Part shown: positions 9,733 to 18,509 of the stretch, one piece after another
Layout of the letters: each line of letters begins with the position of its first letter
Position numbering within the stretch: position 1 is the stretch's first letter
DNA from: CAVPCZ01 sp963779225
GTDB lineage: Bacteria > Bacteroidota > Ignavibacteria > UBA10030 > UBA6906
NCBI GenBank assembly: GCA_963779225.1
Contig: CAVZWW010000002.1
Span: 372,001-436,000, forward strand
Length of the DNA: 64,000 nt
Direction: 5' to 3'
Notes under the pieces: generated by a model
Seen by the model: only the letters and a program-made list of their open reading frames with translations
Told to the model about the DNA's origin: nothing
The model's database searches: none
Program-made: the position numbers and the translations under genes

Positions 9733-9930
9733 GAGAGAATGGTCCGGGATATGGTATTCTGCGTCCGGGCGAACCGGACGGAGAGGTGCTTGAAAAAAGA
9801 CTCAATGGTATCAACAGAGCCGTTGGATGGAGTGGAGGTGGAGAGTGTCTATGTAATCTACACAATTGACGATGTACTTTCAACTTGGCTGGATTTTTCG
9901 TTCATTCCAAAACACTTTGGAGGACACGAG

Positions 9931-10788
9931 ATGAGCGAAACGAGAGAGGTTCGAAAGATCACCCGTACGACACCGACCATTGAAGGAGCCGGCGTTCACC
10001 TTCAGCGGGTATTCGGGTTCGGGCAGGAGGAATCATTCGATCCCTTCCTTCTGCTGGACCATTTCGGTTCCGACGATCCTGACGACTACAGGAGAGGCTT
10101 TCCCTGGCATCCTCATCGGGGCATGGAGACCATCACCTATATTCTCAGAGGAAATGTCGAACATGGCGACAGCCTCGGAAACAAGGGCGTCATTGGTTCC
10201 GGTGATGTCCAGTGGATGACCGCCGGCAGCGGCATCATTCATCAGGAAATGCCGAAGGGGGACGATTCGGGAGGGATGTGGGGATTTCAGCTCTGGGCGA
10301 ACCTTCCGCGATCGCACAAGATGATGAAGCCGACGGTACCAGGAATTGAAGGCGGCACAGATTCCGGAGGTGGTACAACCTGACGGAGTGCGGATTAAAG
10401 TTGTTGCCGGCTCCGTCGAAGGAGTCAAGGGTCCCGTGCGTGACATCATCATTGATCCTCAGTATCTGGATGTTACCATTCCCGAGCACAGGGTCGTTCG
10501 ATCATCCTGTCACTTCGGGTCACACCTGTTTCGCCTACGTGTTCGAAGGGGAAGGGTTTTTCGATGAAGCACAGAAATCCCTTGTCACTGCCGGGCATCT
10601 TCTTCTTTTCGGTGACGGGGAGCGAGTTGTGGTGAAGGCCGGGGACGGCGTCTCTCCGGTTTCTGTTGATTGCCGGTCGGCCGATCGGCGAGCCGGTCGC
10701 CTGGCACGGGCCGATTGTAATGAACACGGAAGAGGAGTTGCGGGTGGCGTTTGCGGAGTACCGGGCGGGGACGTTCATCAAGGCATAA
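9931..10788 (+). CDS. Pirin family protein (three frame breaks)
   Basis: Pirins are cupin-fold, metal-binding proteins; some oxidise quercetin, others act as redox regulators. The first segment carries the typical DPFLLLDHFG, PWHPHRGMETITYIL and MTAGSGIIHQEMP motifs with the metal-binding His residues. The frame then changes near 10370, near 10490 and near 10660, and the pieces continue as a normal pirin C-terminus (GPVRDIIIDPQYLDV, then TCFAYVFEGEGFF, then GRPIGEPVAWHGPIVMNT), ending at TAA 10786-10788. The total of about 285 residues matches the family. The start at 9931 has TTTGGAGG upstream. The breaks look like sequencing indels. Confidence 0.85.
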
Positions 10789-10820
10789 GACGCGCACCTC
10801 CAAGCGTGGTATCGCCGGGA

Positions 10821-11456
10821 TTAACCTCCCTGGAGTTCCACGAGGACTTCGTTTCTCCTCATAAACCAGGGTGTCCACGGGGGGTCATACCGCGCGATCA
10901 CAGGCGTGCCGGTCGCAAAAAGGCCTTGTTCCTTCAGCCAGGTCAGCAGTTGCTCCGTATGTTCTTGAAACCTCTCCTCGCTCCAGCTCCCGGAGAATCT
11001 TATCGCCGCCATGGTTCGACCGGGGACCTTTCTGATCACCACCTTCGGGTCGACCGGCTCCGGCAGTGTTTCCGTAGTATACTTGGAGGGCATCATAAAC
11101 CTCATCACCATCCCCTCAGTCCGCCGGTGTGTCTCAACGGGTGCAGTCATGGCGATCTTTTCGGAGGTGGATGTGGTCACCGGCGTGGTCATGGCAATGG
11201 GCTCCTTCGTCCGGTTTCCCCCAAAGATGAAGCCTGCCAGACGGCGGAATCCTTCGCTTGTCCCACTCTCCAGATCGGCGTCCGTCACAACGGTTTCCGC
11301 CACGAGGTAGGGCTCATAGATGCGTACTTCGCATGGACCTTCCGTCCGGACGACCGTGTACTTCGGCTCTTCACTGGCCATAGTCTGGTTTCCGGGGGAT
11401 GCCAGCATCATGAGAGTCGCAACAGTGAGCAGGAGGCCTTCTTTTGCCTTTGACAT
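10821..11456 (-). CDS. SOUL family haem-binding protein, exported
   Basis: SOUL/HBP proteins bind haem or related tetrapyrroles. The 211-residue protein from the ATG at 11456 starts with a signal peptide (KEGLLLTVATLMMLASPGN) and then shows the SOUL fold motifs YTVVRTEGPCEVRIYEPYLV, IAMTTPVTTSTSEKIAMTAPV and RFSGSWSE. A longer reading to 11657 would cross the tRNA-Asp gene on the other strand and is rejected. It converges with the pirin gene. A periplasmic or surface location is inferred from the signal peptide. Confidence 0.88.
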   Translation of the reverse strand: MSKAKEGLLLTVATLMMLASPGNQTMASEEPKYTVVRTEGPCEVRIYEPYLVAETVVTDADLESGTSEGFRRLAGFIFGGNRTKEPIAMTTPVTTSTSEKIAMTAPVETHRRTEGMVMRFMMPSKYTTETLPEPVDPKVVIRKVPGRTMAAIRFSGSWSEERFQEHTEQLLTWLKEQGLFATGTPVIARYDPPWTPWFMRRNEVLVELQGG

Positions 11457-11573
11457 GGGTTCGTTTCTGGTTTTTCTGTCGCATGGGTATGATACAACTG
11501 GAACACCCGTCTCGCTTGAGCGGTTCCAGCGCACTGGCAGCAGGTTTGAGAAATGAGCACGGAAGTTTTTATA

Positions 11574-11602
11574 TTGCAATTTTTCGATTGGATTTGTATA
11601 TT
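11574..11602 (+). promoter_or_regulatory. Promoter of tRNA-Asp
   Basis: TTGCAA (11574-11579), 17-bp spacer, TATATT (11597-11602). The predicted start, near 11609, is about nine bases before the tRNA. Confidence 0.6.
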
Positions 11603-11617
11603 GATACGATTTATCGG

Positions 11618-11692
11618 GGGGCGGTAGCTCAGCTTGGTTAGAGCGCCTGCCTGTCACGCAGGAGGTCGCGGGTTCGAGTCCCGTCCGCCCCG
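11618..11692 (+). tRNA. tRNA-Asp (GTC)
   Basis: A full cloverleaf can be drawn: acceptor stem GGGGCGG/CCGCCCC, D-arm GCTCAGCTTGGTTAGAGC, anticodon stem CCTGC/GCAGG with loop CTGTCAC giving anticodon GTC (11670 minus 17 to 15, i.e. 11653-11655), T-arm GCGGG TTCGAGT CCCGT, discriminator G at 11692. CCA is not encoded. Confidence 0.97.
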
Positions 11693-11700
11693 CAGGAAGT

Positions 11701-11727
11701 GCCTGAATCGATACGGTTCGGGCATTT
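11701..11727 (+). terminator. Terminator after tRNA-Asp
   Basis: Arms GCCTGAATCG and CGGTTCGGGC (with G-T pairs) are followed by ATTTTTG. This fits a rho-independent terminator eight bases after the tRNA. Confidence 0.7.
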
Positions 11728-11735
11728 TTGCTTTA

Positions 11736-11746
11736 GGGGGGGGGGG
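11736..11746 (+). repeat. Run of eleven G residues
   Basis: An 11-base G homopolymer lies just after the tRNA terminator. Runs like this are rare in genomes and often mis-called. Apart from this run, the stretch 11,730-12,069 shows no gene that I can support. Confidence 0.8.
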
Positions 11747-12069
11747 CACGAGAATAGAACGAAAGAATGTTATCGCAGGTAGCAGTTCCGTTTACACCTA
11801 CTCACCGCTGGAAACGGAACGCCCCCAACACCAACCGGAGGCCCTTCCGAGGCCTTAGCAGAGTGTCAGGGGCATTCACGAATCGTTGTCTTCGGAAGGT
11901 TTCGGTTATCGCTCTGCACTACAAATATAGTACGGCTCACCCCCGCTTGTCAATGTGCAAAATTCGCTACACTCACTGCAAGACCAACATCCTCTTCGAT
12001 TGGACAAAATCTCCTCCCTGCAGTCGGCAGAAGTACACCTCGCTTGAGAGATTAGAGTGAGTACATATC

Positions 12070-12327
12070 CTACTGAGGTCTGCTCTTGGCAATGCGTGCG
12101 CCGCTTATCGGGCCACCCAGCAACGCGCTGATGAGACACAAGTGAAAGACGCCGGCTGCCAAGGGCACCAGACCGATCACGATGAGGATGATGCTTGCAG
12201 ACCCCACACTTTGAAAGTAGCCCCAGCCGATGAGAATGAGACCAACGAGAATGCGTGCGATACGACCGGTAGGGCTGTTCACAAATCGGGCAAAACCGGT
12301 TTGACCAAAGGATTCAGCTAGGCTCAT
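12070..12327 (-). CDS. DUF2892-like small inner-membrane protein
   Basis: An 85-residue protein with two hydrophobic segments (ARILVGLILIGWGYFQ and ASIILIVIGLVPLAAGVFHLC). The pattern, including the N-terminal GRIARILVG and the PLAAGVF-HLC end, matches the DUF2892/YgaP-type transmembrane domain, often linked to sulphur or rhodanese functions but not assigned here. AAGGAGG lies five bases before the ATG. No partner gene is adjacent. Confidence 0.75.
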   Translation of the reverse strand: MSLAESFGQTGFARFVNSPTGRIARILVGLILIGWGYFQSVGSASIILIVIGLVPLAAGVFHLCLISALLGGPISGARIAKSRPQ

Positions 12328-12884
12328 TGCGGCCTCCTTGAATGGTAATGAAGATACACTTGTCTGTCTCTAGGTGGTTTGAACGTACTCAATTTCCACT
12401 TGATACACAAGTTAGGGAGCCTTGACATAGAATACTCTCTGTCTCATTCCTTCTCCAACGCACAGTTCTCCTCACCTCTCGACGAAGTTCATTCTTTCCT
12501 CACCGATTCCCATATGACTCGACGTGTGTGTCGTCGGGCAGGACAGAAACACTCGGCGGCGCACCAACTCCTCCATTGAATCAGAGCGCGCAATGTATTT
12601 GATGGAAATTATCCCACCGTCCAAGCAAAATCAAGTTCGCTCAATAACCGTATCGAATACAAACACTTGAAGTAAGCCGAAACCGCTGTCCTGCTTGGAT
12701 TTCCGCTCAATTCCCCCAATACCCTCCAGCAAACTTCATAAACATATTTTGCCAACCGGAGGTGGACTTGTCATGAAGGCATACGCCCGCCCGGTTTGCG
12801 GGTTGAGATTCGATACTTCGTTGAGATCCGTTTCCACCTGATTCACATTACCATCTCATACTCACAACCATCAAGGAGGTCATC
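12328..12884. other. Intergenic stretch, nothing recognised
   Basis: About 560 bp between two divergent small genes. No conserved ORF, RNA gene or strong hairpin was found; a short GC-rich inverted stretch (CCGCCCGGTTTGCGGG) lies near 12,790. It probably holds the promoters of both neighbours. Confidence 0.4.
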
Positions 12885-13166
12885 ATGGCAACCCCGAATA
12901 CGTCCGCGGCGGACATCCGGTTTGAGTTCGGCTACTACAAGTTCAATGGACAGGGTCAGCGTCCTACCACTGTCCCAACGGTGAACGATGCAAACTTCAT
13001 GCGATCGCTGCACTCCATTGACGGAGTATTGATCGATCTGGCAAAGAGCCGGGTTGAGGAATGGTGGCGACAGCACAACCTCAACGCATCCATGAAGCAG
13101 CCATATCCATCGAACACCAACGGGAAGTACTGGCTGGAGTTCCGGTTTGGAGGTTTGACGCTGTAA
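12885..13166 (+). CDS. Hypothetical protein
   Basis: A 93-residue soluble protein from the ATG at 12885, with AAGGAGG five to six bases upstream, so it is very likely translated. It is rich in aromatic residues (FEFGYYKFNGQGQ, YWLEFRFGGLTL) with no signal peptide or membrane segment. I do not recognise the family. Left-part codon use and the ribosome site fit the surrounding GC-rich DNA. Confidence 0.6.
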   Translation: MATPNTSAADIRFEFGYYKFNGQGQRPTTVPTVNDANFMRSLHSIDGVLIDLAKSRVEEWWRQHNLNASMKQPYPSNTNGKYWLEFRFGGLTL

Positions 13167-13407
13167 ACCCACCACTACACCCATCCACAACAGCGGCACT
13201 GGTCAAATAGCCGGTGTCCCTGTTTCATTTTTCCACCAAGGAGCCCACAGATGAACGAGATAGGCATACACCTCATCTACATTCCTGCTACAGATGGTAG
13301 ATCTGACAGGGTGCTGGACATCATCGAAACGAATTGACGTGACCCCCAAAACTCGGTCCAAGATTTTGTAGACAGAAATGTTATCTTGGACGGGGAAGGA
13401 GGGAGAT

Positions 13408-13686
13408 ATGGGCAAGCAACGGCACACGGCGGAACAAATCATAGCAAAGTTGCGGGAGGCGGAGGTCCTCCAGGGCAAAGGGATGTTGCTGGAGGAGGTC
13501 CTGCGGCAGATCGGGATCAGCGACGCGACGTACTACAAGTGGCGGAAAGAGTACGGAGGTTTGCGGGTCGAGCAGGCGAAACGGCTGAAGGAGTTGGGGC
13601 AGGAAAACAGCCGCTTGAAGAAGGCAGTGGCCGATCTGACATTGGATAACATGATCCTGAAGGAAGTCAACCGGGGACAATTCTGA
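13408..13686 (+). CDS. IS3-family transposase OrfA
   Basis: A 92-residue helix-turn-helix protein: KQRHTAEQIIAKLREAEVL, then the turn GISDATYYKWRKEYGG and a leucine-zipper-like tail (LKELGQENSRLKKAVADLTL). This is the standard DNA-binding half of IS3 transposases, which is joined to OrfB by programmed -1 frameshifting in active copies. GGAGGGAG precedes the ATG at 13408. The element is cut short, so this copy cannot move on its own. Confidence 0.9.
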   Translation: MGKQRHTAEQIIAKLREAEVLQGKGMLLEEVLRQIGISDATYYKWRKEYGGLRVEQAKRLKELGQENSRLKKAVADLTLDNMILKEVNRGQF

Positions 13687-14135
13687 GCCCGGCCAAACGG
13701 CGCCGGGCAGCAGCTCGGGTTCAGTCAGTACTCCGGGTGTCAGAGCGACGTGTCTGTCGTGCCATGGACCACCCCAGATCAACGCAGAAGGAGAAAAGGG
13801 GTGGTCAAGTCCGATGAGGATGCTCTCCGAAAGGAGATCGTCGAGACGGCATGTGCGTACGGCCGGTATGGGTATCGGAGGGTAACGGCCCTGTTGCGGA
13901 ACGAAGGGTGGCACGTGAACCACAAGCGGGTGGCCCGGATATGGCGCCAAGAAGGGATGAAGGTGCCGCAGAGGCAGCCCAGGAGGCGGCGGCTGTGGCT
14001 GAATGATGGGTCGTGTATCCGCTTGCGTCCAGAGCATTGTAATCACGTTTGGAGCTACGATTTTGTGGCAGAACGGACGAGCGATGGCAGGCCACTACGG
14101 ATGCTGAACATTGTGGATGAATTCTCGCGGGGTTG
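13683..14135 (+). pseudogene. IS3-family transposase OrfB, frameshifted and truncated
   Basis: Reading from SPAKRRRA (13683) gives the OrfB N-terminus, which changes frame near 13790-13810 and continues as VVKSDEDALRKEIVETACAY, GRYGYRRVTALLRNEGW and VWSYDFVAERTSDGRPLRML. The first catalytic Asp (in SYDF) is present. After NIVDEFSR the sequence is no longer transposase, so the rest of the DDE domain is gone. It is not functional. Confidence 0.85.
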
Positions 14136-14480
14136 TGCAATAAGTGATCTTCCGGTTCTGGCCCCCCGGGAAAAAAGTGTCACATGTTGTTTAAGCGTCG
14201 TCCATGTTCCCAATAGTTCAACAATGCATTTGAGTTCGAGCAGAGCGGTGGCTCCGTCCGACGACTCGCCCCTACGATTCGGCGCAGAGCCGGTAGCCCT
14301 CCAGCGCCTCTGCTGCTTTCTCTCCTTCGATCAACTCCCGTATCGGGACAAGCTCTAGCCAGATTGCCGACTCGTTCAACTCCTGGATGGATAATACGAA
14401 CGCCCCGGATGTCGGGACGTTCGTGTTTTCTTTCAATGGCAGAGACAACAACGTACGGCCACTCTACGCCCTCCCCCGGG
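14136..14480. other. Scrambled stretch after the IS remnant
   Basis: No intact gene. On the minus strand near 14,280-14,380 a short reading (ELNESAIWLELVPIRELIEG, then KAAEALEGYR after a one-base shift) vaguely resembles the end of a four-helix-bundle (S23/IVP-type) protein, but this is weak. A 7-G/C run (CCCCCCGGG) and an A-run lie near 14,160. Confidence 0.25.
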
Positions 14481-14720
14481 CTACTTTGGCTGCGGGGGCT
14501 GACCCACGGGCGGGATCGGCTCGGGGACTCTGTTCTTGATTGCCGGAATCGATTGCAGGTACGCAAAGATGGAGTTGAGATCTTCATCCGTCATGTTCTT
14601 GAATGCCTGGACCGGCATGGGCGGAAGAATGGCCCGGCCCTTGCCCATGCGCTTGCCCGTCCGCATGGTTGCAGTGAAATTCTGCGCTGTCCAGTCACCG
14701 AGCCCCGTCTCCTTATCAGT
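14481..14720 (-). CDS. c-type cytochrome, C-terminal fragment
   Basis: The minus-strand reading DKETGLGDWTAQNFTATMRT, then PPMPVQAFKNMTDEDLNSIF and AYLQSIPAIKNRVPEP, is the end of a diheme-type cytochrome c as found in respiratory or alcohol-oxidising chains. The axial Met lies in PPMP. The CXXCH haem sites and everything N-terminal are missing because homology ends at about 14,720, exactly where the plus-strand DUF2723 gene begins. It is a fragment cut by the join of two sequences. Confidence 0.75.
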   Translation of the reverse strand, partial: TDKETGLGDWTAQNFTATMRTGKRMGKGRAILPPMPVQAFKNMTDEDLNSIFAYLQSIPAIKNRVPEPIPPVGQPPQPK

Positions 14721-14727
14721 CACACCA
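14715..14727. other. Join of two unrelated sequences
   Basis: The cytochrome on the minus strand stops being recognisable at about 14,720, and DUF2723 on the plus strand starts at about 14,727. Base composition, codon use and ribosome-site style all change here. Chimeric assembly is the likeliest cause. Confidence 0.8.
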
Positions 14728-15626
14728 GCGATAACAAGGGCACAAAAGTACAGGTTACTGCTACTGAAATACTTGATATTATCCCCACACGTACCATCAG
14801 GATACCTGTTGATGCTGAAAAGGTAATTGCCTCAGGCACCGTTAAGCCTGAAGACAAGGATAAGATTGTACCTTATATTGATATTAAACTGAAGGGAAAC
14901 TCCATTCTGAAGAGCCAGCTGGTTGTACTGGATATACTGGCTCACAATAACTGGGAACGGCCCATTTATTTTGTGACAGGTTATCATAATGATGCGTTCG
15001 GACTGGAGGAGTATTTTCAGCTCGAAGGCCTTGCTTACAGGCTGGTGCCGATAAAATCACAGAATAAGAGCTGGATTGATTATGGCCGGATAGACAGCGA
15101 CATTCTGTACGAAAACATGATGGATAAATTTGTATGGGGAGGGGCAAATGATGAAAAAGTGAATATCGACTATAACCATAAGAGGACCATAATAGTAGTG
15201 AAGGCCCGTATGAATTATGCAAGGCTGGCCAAAGCTCTTACTGAAGAAGGGAAAAATGAAAAAGCTCTTGCAGTTCTGGACAGATGCATGGAGGTGCTCC
15301 CCCTTGAGAATATTCCGTATGACCCGTATGTGGCTGATCTGGTTGATGCATATTATGCAGCCGGAAATACAGATAAAGCTGTTGAAATGACAATGGCATT
15401 CAGCAGCTATTACTATGAACGCCTTGATTATTTCCTGAAACAGGATCCATACTTTATTAATTCCGCTGAATATGAGATTCAAACGGCAATCCAGTATACA
15501 TCGAGGGTTGCAGGTTCATGTGAAAAATACGGAAAGAGTGAACTGGCTAAAGAGATAAATGAGAAGCTGGAGGGCTACTACGCTATTTATATGACGAAGC
15601 TTCAGCCCGGCGCGGGGCTGCAGTGA
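14727..15626 (+). CDS. DUF2723 family membrane protein, C-terminal part
   Basis: From SDNKGTKVQVTATEILDIIP onward the protein matches the C-terminal domain of Bacteroidetes DUF2723 proteins, large multi-spanning membrane proteins with a glycosyltransferase (protein O-mannosyltransferase/TMEM260-like) core. Seen here are IPTRTIRIPVD, NNWERPIYFVTGYHNDAFGL and a tail with helical, TPR-like repeats (ALTEEGKNEKALAVLDRCME). The N-terminal membrane half is absent because the sequence is interrupted at the join. Upstream codons up to 14,364 are open by chance and belong to the other organism. Confidence 0.82.
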   Translation, partial: SDNKGTKVQVTATEILDIIPTRTIRIPVDAEKVIASGTVKPEDKDKIVPYIDIKLKGNSILKSQLVVLDILAHNNWERPIYFVTGYHNDAFGLEEYFQLEGLAYRLVPIKSQNKSWIDYGRIDSDILYENMMDKFVWGGANDEKVNIDYNHKRTIIVVKARMNYARLAKALTEEGKNEKALAVLDRCMEVLPLENIPYDPYVADLVDAYYAAGNTDKAVEMTMAFSSYYYERLDYFLKQDPYFINSAEYEIQTAIQYTSRVAGSCEKYGKSELAKEINEKLEGYYAIYMTKLQPGAGLQ

Positions 15627-15631
15627 AAGTT

Positions 15632-16054
15632 TCAGAATTTTAAGGCAACAGGTACTTCCCTGATGAGGTACTTGTCGAGGAGGAACATTAATTTTTCACA
15701 GTAGACAGGTTTGAGTACATACTCATTGCATCCTGCAATATAAGCATCTGTTTTGGTCTGTTCCGATGAATATGCGGTGAGCATCACTACCGGAGTATGC
15801 TTATTTGATTTACGAAAGATCCTTATACATTCAATACCATTTATGAGTGGTATAAGGAAATCCATAAATATGAAATCAATTATTCTGTCTTCCGGTTTAA
15901 TGTATTCAACAAATTCAAGTCCTGAACGTAAAAATGTTACTGAGGCACCTGTATTCTTAAGAAGAGTTTCATAATACTTTATTGAATGAATGTCGTCTTC
16001 AACTATGACAATGTTTTTGTTGATCAGTTCTAACGCATTTATATTCAGTCCCAT
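15632..16054 (-). CDS. Single-domain response regulator
   Basis: A 140-residue receiver domain with no output domain. The acidic pair is at Asp20-Asp21, the phosphorylation site is Asp65 (FIFMDFLIPL), the switch Thr is Thr93 (VVMLTAYS) and the conserved Lys is Lys115 (YVLKP). Such CheY-like proteins pass phosphate or bind partners. It lies divergent to the YfiR-SpoIIE phosphatase gene, so a link to that sensor is possible but unproven. Confidence 0.9.
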   Translation of the reverse strand: MGLNINALELINKNIVIVEDDIHSIKYYETLLKNTGASVTFLRSGLEFVEYIKPEDRIIDFIFMDFLIPLINGIECIRIFRKSNKHTPVVMLTAYSSEQTKTDAYIAGCNEYVLKPVYCEKLMFLLDKYLIREVPVALKF

Positions 16055-16222
16055 TCAATGTTTTGTTTAATCCTCATTAAAATTACTATAAGATTGCAAC
16101 TACAGTTTTGAGTAAACGGGCAGTTATTAACATTTTATCAACATTTGTCATTATAGTAAGCATCCTGATATTTGGTATACTGAATAATATTGTGCAAATT
16201 CGTGTAATTAACCCTCATTATC

Positions 16223-18115
16223 ATGTCAAAATATTTCCGCATCCTGAGAATAGCAGTCCTGTCAGCAGGATTGATGTTACTAATCCATACTTCCTTTGGC
16301 CAGGGGGGATTTGATAACCCCACCAGGGCGCTTTATGTGTTTGACCTTGCAAAATATGTTGATTATGGCCCGGGGTTTGCTGACTCATCAAGCTTTAAAA
16401 TAGGAGTTCTGCTCGGCGATTATGATCTTATAAATGAGATGGGGAATCTTGCCAAAACAAGGAACAGGATTCAGGATAAGCCTGTGTCAGTTGCCGGGTT
16501 CAGAAATCTTGAGAGCGTTACACACTGCCAGGTGATTTATGTGAACAAGAATGCAGGCTTTAACCTCGACAAGATAAAGAAGATGATTGAAGGCCAGCAG
16601 ACTATGCTTATAACCGAGGGATATGAGTTCAGGGAATCAATGATGAATTTTATCGTTGTAGAAGGCAAGCCACGGTTCGATATAAATGAAGAGTATATTA
16701 AAAAGGAAAAAATGTCGATTCCTGAAACACTTCTTTTTACCGCTATTAAAACCAAGGAAGACTGGCAGAATCTTTTTGATATAGCCAGCAAGGAGATTGA
16801 GGTTCAGAAAGAGACAATAAGGCAGCAGCTTGAGACAATTGATATACAGAAACAGGAGATACTAAAGCAGAGGGCCCTGCTCGACAGCCTTGATAAGGAA
16901 ATAGTACAGAAGGAAAAGACCCTGAACGAAAAACAGAAGGTTCTCGAAAAACAATTTGTACAGATAAGCAGGCAGCAGGGAGAGATAACTGCACAGAAAA
17001 CAACGATAGCAGTGCAACAGAAGGAGGTCCGGATACAGCAGGATACACTTGCAAGCCAGAAGGAAAAGATCGCCATTCAGATAGCACGTATCGATGAGCA
17101 GCTAAGCAAGATTTCAGAACAGGAGGGCAGAATAAAAGTCCAGCTTGAGACTCTGGAGAAGCAGAAGCTGATACTCTACTTTGTCATTTTTGCTCTTATT
17201 CTTGTCAGTTTCCTGGGATATTATATTTACAGGGGATACAGGATCAAGAAAGAGGCTAATATAAAGCTTGAAGAGAAAAACAGGACTATCTCACTGCAGA
17301 AGGATGAGATTGAAAAGCAGAGAGACCTTGCTGCAGCACAGCGTGACCAGATTGCCTACCAGAAGAAACATATTACCGACAGTATAATGTATGCCAAGAG
17401 GATACAGACAGCCCTGATCCCGTCACTCGAACTCTTCAGTGATAAACTTGAGCATTTTGTACTTTATAAGCCTCTTGCAATCGTCAGCGGAGACTTCTAC
17501 TGGGTATCAACACAGGGTAAACTTCAGATCATTATTGCAGCAGATTGTACCGGTCATGGTGTACCCGGTGCCTTTATGAGCATGCTTGGCGTTACTATGC
17601 TGAATGAGATAGTGACAGGTAAACATATTGTTATGCCTGACCAGATCATAGAAGAGCTGCGCCAGGGCATCATTAAGGCTTTGAACCAGGTCGCAGATGA
17701 GGATAGTGTTAAGGATGGAATGGATATTGCCATCTGTGCAGTAGATTTCGAAAAGGATCTGCTGTATTACTCAGGCGCCAATAATCCGCTGTATCTTGTA
17801 AGAGATGGTGAACTGATCCATTACCGCGCCGATAAGATGCCGGTGGCCATACATTACAAGATGGTACCATTCACGCTTCATACAATTGAACTTAAGAAAG
17901 GAGATGCTTTTTATATTTTCTCAGATGGATATGCCGATCAGTTTGGCGGACCGAAGCAGAAGAAATTCATGTCGATGCAACTGAAAGAGACGATAGTTGC
18001 AATGTCGAAGGAGCCAATGCTTAAACAAGGTGAAAGGCTTAATGAAATATTTGAAGAATGGCGCGGCGACAGCTCCCAGGTTGATGATGTAACTCTTATT
18101 GGCGTAAGATATTAA
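16223..18115 (+). CDS. YfiR-domain SpoIIE-type serine phosphatase
   Basis: A 630-residue signalling protein: signal peptide (to about residue 27), a periplasmic YfiR/DUF4154-like domain (about 35-180), a long Gln-rich coiled coil (about 190-310), one transmembrane segment (LYFVIFALILVSFLGYYIY), a second coil, then a PP2C-like SpoIIE phosphatase (about 395-630) with VSGDFYWV, AADCTGHGVPGAFMSMLG and DGMDIAIC metal-binding motifs. Inferred role: an outside signal alters dephosphorylation of an anti-anti-sigma-type partner. The frame is intact. A second SpoIIE protein starts at 54292. Confidence 0.88.
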   Translation: MSKYFRILRIAVLSAGLMLLIHTSFGQGGFDNPTRALYVFDLAKYVDYGPGFADSSSFKIGVLLGDYDLINEMGNLAKTRNRIQDKPVSVAGFRNLESVTHCQVIYVNKNAGFNLDKIKKMIEGQQTMLITEGYEFRESMMNFIVVEGKPRFDINEEYIKKEKMSIPETLLFTAIKTKEDWQNLFDIASKEIEVQKETIRQQLETIDIQKQEILKQRALLDSLDKEIVQKEKTLNEKQKVLEKQFVQISRQQGEITAQKTTIAVQQKEVRIQQDTLASQKEKIAIQIARIDEQLSKISEQEGRIKVQLETLEKQKLILYFVIFALILVSFLGYYIYRGYRIKKEANIKLEEKNRTISLQKDEIEKQRDLAAAQRDQIAYQKKHITDSIMYAKRIQTALIPSLELFSDKLEHFVLYKPLAIVSGDFYWVSTQGKLQIIIAADCTGHGVPGAFMSMLGVTMLNEIVTGKHIVMPDQIIEELRQGIIKALNQVADEDSVKDGMDIAICAVDFEKDLLYYSGANNPLYLVRDGELIHYRADKMPVAIHYKMVPFTLHTIELKKGDAFYIFSDGYADQFGGPKQKKFMSMQLKETIVAMSKEPMLKQGERLNEIFEEWRGDSSQVDDVTLIGVRY

Positions 18116-18339
18116 CGGCACTCAACCTTTGTCACAAGCGAACCTATTGTAATGTCAGGTTTTGCTTCCTGAGCAATAAGATCTGCTCCGCAATACTCTG
18201 TTTCAGTGCCGGTATTAATTACAACGCCATTCTCATAAGTAACATTCTTGCAAAATCCACAATCACCAAGAGCTTCACAGGCAGTGAATGCCAATGCAAC
18301 AAATAAGAAACCTGCTCCAAATAAGATTTTTCTTTTCAT
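18112..18339 (-). CDS. Small lipoprotein, cysteine-rich
   Basis: From the ATG at 18339 the 75-residue product has a lipoprotein signal with lipobox LAFTAC and a short mature part containing several cysteines (CGFCKNVTYENG, YCGADLI). It ends four bases inside the end of the preceding phosphatase gene, on the opposite strand. A longer start at 18390 adds residues before the signal and is unlikely. Function unknown. Confidence 0.7.
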   Translation of the reverse strand: MKRKILFGAGFLFVALAFTACEALGDCGFCKNVTYENGVVINTGTETEYCGADLIAQEAKPDITIGSLVTKVECR

Positions 18340-18509
18340 ACCTGTATAATTACGCAGCAAAGATATTAAAACTCTGTCGTTATTGAACATTTTAATTTAA
18401 AAAAGGTTCTTTTCATTAAATAATCACGGTGCGATGCATCAATTTGTGAAATGTACAGTCATTTAGGCAGGAATGAAAATTATTATAAATTGCATAAAAA
18501 TCATTTGTC

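Larger units (their letters stand above)
13338..14135 (+). mobile_element. Truncated IS3-family insertion sequence
   Basis: The element begins near 13338 (TGACCCCCAAAACTCGG) and holds orfA and the first half of orfB. Homology stops abruptly after VDEFSR near 14130, so the second and third DDE residues and the right end are missing. A 9-bp inverted repeat (GTCCAAGAT at 13356-13364, ATCTTGGAC at 13383-13391) sits before orfA. The exact left end is inferred, not proven by a target duplication. Confidence 0.75.

Noticed and set aside
11457..11657. N-terminal extension of the SOUL protein
   Set aside because: It crosses tRNA-Asp on the opposite strand and precedes the signal peptide at 11456.
14364..14726. 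Open plus-strand frame running into the DUF2723 gene
   Set aside because: The first 120 codons have no DUF2723 character, lie antisense to the cytochrome fragment and belong to the other sequence.
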